Shown here one piece after another: positions 59,135 to 64,000 of a stretch of DNA of 64,000 nt. The translations under genes and the position numbers were made by a program. The stretch is taken from the NCBI GenBank assembly GCA_039545315.1, contig BCIM01000005.1, positions 250,609 to 314,608 of the forward strand, written 5' to 3'. Each line of letters starts with the position of its first letter. Position 1 is the first letter of the stretch. Below the pieces are notes generated by a model, which was not told the origin of the DNA, searched no databases, and saw nothing but the letters and a program-made list of their open reading frames with translations. This DNA is from Kondoa malvinella (lineage: Eukaryota > Basidiomycota > Agaricostilbomycetes > Agaricostilbales > Kondoaceae).

Positions 59135-60730
59135 TCAGTGATCAATTGCAAAGCGATACAACTCGCAACCATCCGCTAGCCAAAGCGTCGGCTTGCTTTT
59201 ATCTCGTTCAAATGCCAAAGCAGTCACCGGAGCGAGAAAAGTTCGCTGCGACAGTGATTCTGCTTGCCCGAATACTAAAGGCTCGCTTGATCCGCTGCTG
59301 ATGCTCCATACCCGTACTTTACAATCTTGCCCTGCTGCTATTACTAGGTCGTTGTTCCGAACGTCCAGACCGAGATTGTGTGTATACTGATTGACATGGC
59401 CGCGAAGTTGCATGACAGGTTTCGGTCGGAAGAAGCGCCTATCTAGTACTGAGAGCTTTCTGATGTAGGGAGGAATTAGATTCTCTGCATCGAAAAGTAT
59501 ATTAGACTGACCCGCTCATGCCAGAAACAACCATTAAATCATTGACCAGATTGATGCCCGTCACTGCCGCTCCAAAAGTCCACGTCCACTACCTCAGATC
59601 AGTCAAGTCTTCGGGAGCCAGGTATTGACTCACAAGGTGTTTCTTCTTGCCTTCTATCCGTAGATCAAAGAGCGAGATCTTGCCGTTCCTCAGTCCCGCA
59701 TAAACAAGATGATCCGTCTGCGCTATCGAAAGAACGGCAGATTCTGTAGGTAGATGAACGAGCGGCGAGCCAGTAGTGTCGGTGAGGAGGAGGCTCTTGT
59801 CGCTGCCTGTTCGTTGTCGTCACGCTCACTCTCATAAGAGAAAGAGCAGACAAAACGAACCTAGTGTTATTCGCTGCCCGTGGATTGAAGAGGTCCAGAG
59901 TGTAGTCTTCTTTGGTTTGAGCTCGATTTCACTGTCAGAACCGCTGCTAACGAAATGCCAGAGAGCACAAAGTGTAAGTGGAACTGACGCTTGATTTCTT
60001 GATTTGATAAAGATGGTAGCTGGTGTCATGCAAGTTGCTCTGAACACTCGATGTCAGACAGCAACATGCAGAGGGAGACCAGAGTAAAAGGTCATAGAAG
60101 AGAGATTTGAGCAGACAGGATACGGCGCAAGCGGTGAGTAGCAGATTGCAAACGTGCGCTCGCAGAACGCGCCAGCACAAGAAAGCACAAAGAGACCAGG
60201 AACAAGAAGCAGCACTCACACATAGCTCTCTCCCTCTCCTTGCAAGCTATTTACGCCATCCCTCATCATATGCTCAGCAATCCACGGACTCGTCTGCCTA
60301 GTCCCCAGCTCATCCAGCCTCGCATAGAGTATCGAGCCATTGCTTCCGCCTAGTCGGATCTTATCGCTTGATACAAACAACGCAGAAATGTTTTCATAGA
60401 GGGGCAGATCTGGATAATACGTTTTTGGTAGAGCATGCGAAAGAGCGATGGATTCTTTCGTTCTGACAACATTCAAGGATCAAAGCAGGCCAATACAGAG
60501 AACACTAGAGCGCACGAGTGTGTAGGTCTTTCTGTAGAAGCAGGCAGGAACAGATCATGTGTGAATTTCCTCTTCTTTCGCGCCGTCGGTCGAGGAGACT
60601 CTACAGGAGCAGCAACTGGCGCAGGACGAGGCTGTTGACCAGGCGCAAGCTTGAAATAACGATTTTTTACAGGATCAAACGAGTAGCCCGGCAACACTAA
60701 GGGCGGCATTCGGTGGTATAGCTCTAACAT
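59135..60730 (-). CDS. DCAF4-like WD-repeat protein
   Basis: The N-terminus carries PLVLPGYSFDPVKNRYFKLA, the short LPG(F/Y)xxDPxKNRYFK motif of DCAF4/WDR21-type CUL4-DDB1 substrate receptors. The next exons give a helical/basic stretch (RPTARKKRKFTHDLFLP), then WD-type blades: YENISALFVSSDKIRLGGSN, GLDVRNNDLVIAAGQDCKVR followed by VWSISSG, and FLAPVTALAFERDKSKPTLW. It ends LADGCELYRFAIDH. The annotated ATG (60730) overlaps the stop codon of the upstream G-patch gene; a second in-frame ATG at 60709 starts MPPLVLPGY and is the better start. Probably a ubiquitin-ligase adaptor; target unknown. Confidence 0.68.
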
Positions 60731-61403
60731 GTACCATTCGACAACCCTCTTGAAATATCACTATACACTGCTGTCCATCTCTCCTTATCCCTTTTGAGGC
60801 GCTGTTTCCTCTTCTTCAAGCTGATAGGACCTTCTTGTATGCGTTTGACTTGGACGCCTTTGCTTAGCCCGATACCGAGCTTATCGTCTTTTAATCGGGT
60901 AGGTATAGGGCCTAATCGACCTTGATTGTTCAGACCTAGACCAGTCTCGCCGTTCCAATCCATCGTTTCTAACATCTGGCGACCTATACCCTGTAGGACC
61001 ATTACGACATTAGCGAGTTTCATCAATTCATATAAGGAGAAGAACATACAGAGACTTGAAAATGAGCAGGAGGAATGATTCTCGCTTTCCCGTCTTTGGC
61101 GAATTGATGCCCTAGTCCAGTAATATGCCGCTTCCAATCTACTTGCTTGACCAACACTTCGCACGCCTCGCATCTGATTTCCTCCTCTGGTATTTCGCCT
61201 GCATCTTGCCTTATAGCATCCTCGACAGTCACAGCGCTTGTGCTCGCGGTAGAGCTTGTAATGTCCTTGTATAGCTCGGCCACTTCAATACCTGATGTTG
61301 AGACTTTGACGCTGGCAGAGGGCAGAGAAGCTCGAACAAAGCGTGGAGCAGTGCTATATCGACTGGAAGGGTAGTACCTTGACCATTCTTCGTCTTCTTG
61401 CAT
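60724..61403 (-). CDS. G-patch protein with a C2H2-like zinc motif
   Basis: A likely RNA-linked factor that could activate a DEAH helicase through its G-patch. The start MQEDEEWSRYYPSSRYSTAP leads to a C2H2-like element CEACEVLVKQVDWKRHITGLG, read as C-x2-C-x10-H-x5-H. After an intron at about 60,985-61,055 comes the G-patch MLETMDWNGETGLGLNNQGR, continuing LGPIPTRLKDDKLGIG, then a basic tail KRKQRLKRDKERW. It ends LSNGTC. The arrangement recalls GPANK1-like proteins without the ankyrin repeats. Its stop overlaps the possible start of the next gene on the same strand, and its start lies 63 bases from that of ADI1 on the other strand. Confidence 0.72.
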
Positions 61404-61466
61404 CGCCCTTGTGGTCGTGACTATCCAAAAGCAAACATGTCTTTTGACTTAATTCAACGACAGACT

Positions 61467-62380
61467 ATGAAAGCCTAGTAAGCTTGCTACACAGCTGTCC
61501 AGAGCAGTGTATTGATAATGCTGTAGTTATTATGATGAGTCCGCTGCGGGTGACCAGAGAGCTCCACACGAAGGACCAGCTGTCGAATTGGACGTCTTGG
61601 CTCGTTTAGGTCTCATCTCTCGTCCTGGGCTGAATGAACAGCAAGTAGATGCACTAGCGGAAGAACGAGGTTATAAATGCAGGTCCGTCAGAGTCTTTTC
61701 GTCTTCCGCGTGGAAGTTCATAATGTTCGGCGGACAGGGATATGATTACAGTCTCGAAGGAAGGACTAGGTGACATGTACGAGACGAAACTCAAGAGCTT
61801 CTTTGATGAGCACTTACATGAGGTGAGCTACGCTTGAAGCACGTTCATTGGACGTGCAGTCATAGTGTTTGGTTACAGGATGAAGAGATTCGGTATATCA
61901 AAGAGGGCTCTGGTTTCTTTGATGTACGAGGTGCGCCTGCATCCTACCTGAGGGATTGGGAGCTGATAAAGTGATTGACAGACAAAAGCGACAAGAACTG
62001 GATCAGAGTAGCTATGGGTCCAGATGATCTGCTCGTTCTACCCGCTGGTATCTATCACCGTGCGTGTCTCTCTCAATTCCCTGTCAAGGGTGTTGATATT
62101 GCCAGAGCACAGGATTCACGCTGGATGAAGGTGATTACGTGAAAGCTGTTAGGCTTTTCAAGGTTCGTCGAGCATGCAATGTGTCAGATCAATGACTCAC
62201 TTAGTTCTCGATGAACAGGAAGAGCCAAAATGGAGTGAGCATTCAATCTGATCTAGGTCTCGGATTCGACTAAACATCGGCTGGTACTCACTCACAGCTC
62301 CCCTGTCCCGCCAATCTGGCGAAACGGACGAAAACTTCCACCGGAGACAATACCTGGACTCGCTGGATCATCATCACTGA
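61467..62380 (+). CDS. ADI1: acireductone dioxygenase (ARD)
   Basis: An iron/nickel cupin of the methionine salvage pathway. Splicing of MKAY/YYDESAAGDQRAPHEG over a GTAAGC intron gives the standard N-terminus. It continues VELDVLARLGLISRPGLNEQ, then TVSKEGLGDMYETKLKSFFD. Metal ligands are visible in EHLHEDEEIRYIKEGSGFFD (H-x-H and E), and the last histidine in LLVLPAGIYHRFTLDEGDYV. The end is TDENFHRRQYLDSLDHH. Length and all four ligands fit the family. Six short introns. It is divergent from the G-patch gene with a 63-base gap between start codons. Confidence 0.94.
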
Positions 62381-62609
62381 TCTTTCCAAGCGGTATGAGT
62401 GCCTGGCCTGTTGAAAGCGGTGTTTTTGTATCATGGTCTCTGCTGATGCTTCAATGCCTGAAAATGTCACTAGTAGACTTGTAGACTCTTTGCGCTGTTC
62501 AGCACGATACTTCCGGTCGCTGACTATTTCTAGCCGATTCCGAAGTCCTGTTGGTGATGACACACATTTTTCGTCTCTCTTCATCTACCAACTGCTAGAA
62601 CCTCGAATC

Positions 62610-64000
62610 ATGGCTGCTGCACCAATCCCTTCCAGTGGTTCTTGTAAGTCGAAAGCTGCGTTCAGCGAAGGGAAAATGCTGAAGTTGAGCCTTTGCGTCA
62701 GCCAATGCCGCTGAATTATCTTCAAACACTTGCATCGTCGTCCTCGGCGCTTCAGGTGACCTAGCAAAGAAGAAGGTGAGCCTTGGGAGCTGTACAGAGA
62801 TATGAGGCTGATATCGGTTGGATGGGCAGACCTTCCCTGCTCTGTTTGGGTTATACGTCAATGGCTTCTTACCGGAGGGTATGCACATCATTGGCTATGC
62901 TCGTACAAAGATGGATGAACAGGTCAGCGGTGCCTTGGCTGGCCAAACAGGGCATCGAGCATGTTTGACGCTGAAACGATGTATTAGGAATACCACAAAC
63001 GCATCAGCGAACACATTAAAACGCCCGTCGCAGCGCACAAGAAAAAGATTGATGATTTCCTCAAACTCTGCTCTTACGTTGCAGGCGCTTACGATAAAGC
63101 TGAAGCCTTTCAAGAACTAGACAAGAAATTGTCTGAAATCGAACAGAGCACTTATGCACACAACAACAAGGACGCTACTCGGAACCGAATCTTTTACATG
63201 GCTTTACCACCCAGCGTCTTTACTTCTGTTGCGCAAGGCTTGAAACAGAACTGCTACTCTTCAGAAGGAACCAATCGAATCATTGTCGAGAAACCTTTTG
63301 GCAGAGACCTCGAATCCTCTCGCGAAATGCAAACAAAGCTCAAGGAACAATGGAAAGAACCGGAAATCTTTAGAATCGATCATTACCTTGGAAAAGAAAT
63401 GGTGAAAAACATGCTCATTTTGAGGTTTGGCAACTCTATCCTCGATTCCAGCTTCAACAAGAATTTGGTCAGCAACGTTCAGATTACCTTCAAGGAACCG
63501 TTCGGGACTGAAGGAAGAGGTGGTTACTTTGACGAGTTTGGTATCATCAGGGATGTCATGCAGAACCGTGCGTGTGAACTTTGGATATTCAGGCTAGACC
63601 TGATGACCTGACTTCCACGTACAGATCTTTGCCAAGTCCTCAGTATCCTCACAATGGAACGACCTTTCTCGTTCTCGGCAGAAGACATTCGCGATGAAAA
63701 GGTGCGCAGGACCAGACGCATTGAGCTTTAAGCTCATTGTGTTGCGAACTCGTACAGACTAAAGTCCTTCGCTACATCCAGCCCATCTCAAAAGAGCACA
63801 CTCTGCTCGGACAATACATTGGTAACTCGAAAGGTGCGTGAAGGCGACAGGAATAATCGGTTTCGGCTGATTTCACTTGTGCGCCTTTCCACAGGCAAGC
63901 CAGGATACTTAGAAGATGAGACTGTGCCAAAGGATTCCGTCTGCCCTACTTTTGCTGCTATTGTTCTGTACATCAACTCGCCAAGATGGGAAGGCGTTCC
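62610..64000 (+). CDS. ZWF1: glucose-6-phosphate 1-dehydrogenase, 5' part
   Basis: First enzyme of the oxidative pentose phosphate pathway, producing NADPH. The first exon MAAAPIPSSGSS is spliced to NAAELSSNTCIVVLGASGDL, the NADP-binding GASGDLAKKK motif. It goes on FGLYVNGFLPEGMHIIGYAR, NRIFYMALPPSVF and RIIVEKPFGRDLESS. The active-site signature FRIDHYLGKEMVKNM is complete with catalytic His and Lys. After that: GGYFDEFGIIRDVMQN, HLCQVLSILTMERPFSF and DEKTKVLRYIQPI. The gene runs out of the window at 64000, around the GYLEDETVPKDSVCPTFAA block, so the C-terminal third is missing. Five introns seen. Confidence 0.95.

Overview
This window is nuclear DNA from a fungus, most likely a basidiomycete. 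Genes are dense and lie on both strands. Almost every gene is cut by many GT-AG introns of about 45-60 nt, often with CTGAC/CTGAT-like branch points. Several families have a basidiomycete flavour: an aquaglyceroporin with a second NLA motif, GH26-type secreted hydrolases, a bestrophin-like channel and a KDZ-type transposon remnant. I cannot name the genus. All exon boundaries were read by eye.

Layout. 1-10,963: end of a PH-domain gene, an aquaglyceroporin, a SYG1/XPR1 SPX-EXS phosphate exporter, an MFS transporter and the Pol III subunit RPC4/RPC53. 11,094-22,189: a sugar transporter divergent from a GH51 arabinofuranosidase (a plausible sugar-use pair), an Ssr4-like chromatin-remodelling subunit, an OPT oligopeptide transporter and an NAD(P)-dependent epimerase. 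22,417-33,474: a bestrophin-like channel convergent with SelO pseudokinase, a 1.5-kb stretch flanked by two diverged copies of the SelO promoter, and a divergent kinesin whose tail seems to be interrupted by a transposon remnant. 33,662-42,438: glutamate decarboxylase, RRP36, HSE1 and a BTB protein.

43,025-49,137 is the standout. Two collinear 2,927-bp arms face each other as a giant inverted repeat around a 210-base run of N. Each arm is bounded by inverted 255-bp repeats, so that repeat occurs four times, and each copy carries a TATA box pointing outward. The right arm ends inside an intron-containing tRNA-Ala(TGC) gene. The left arm ends in a copy of only the 5' half of that tRNA. This could be a tRNA-associated palindromic mobile element, a centromere-like or fragile-site inverted repeat, or an assembly fold-back; the sequence alone does not decide.

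50,485-64,000: a GPI-anchored GH26-type hydrolase, a membrane spermidine-synthase-like protein, a second GH26-like secreted protein, phosphoglucomutase, a DCAF4-like WD protein overlapping a G-patch gene, acireductone dioxygenase (methionine salvage) and the 5' part of glucose-6-phosphate dehydrogenase. Phosphoglucomutase and ZWF1 both act around glucose-6-phosphate. Most neighbours otherwise look like ordinary housekeeping genes packed with short shared promoters.
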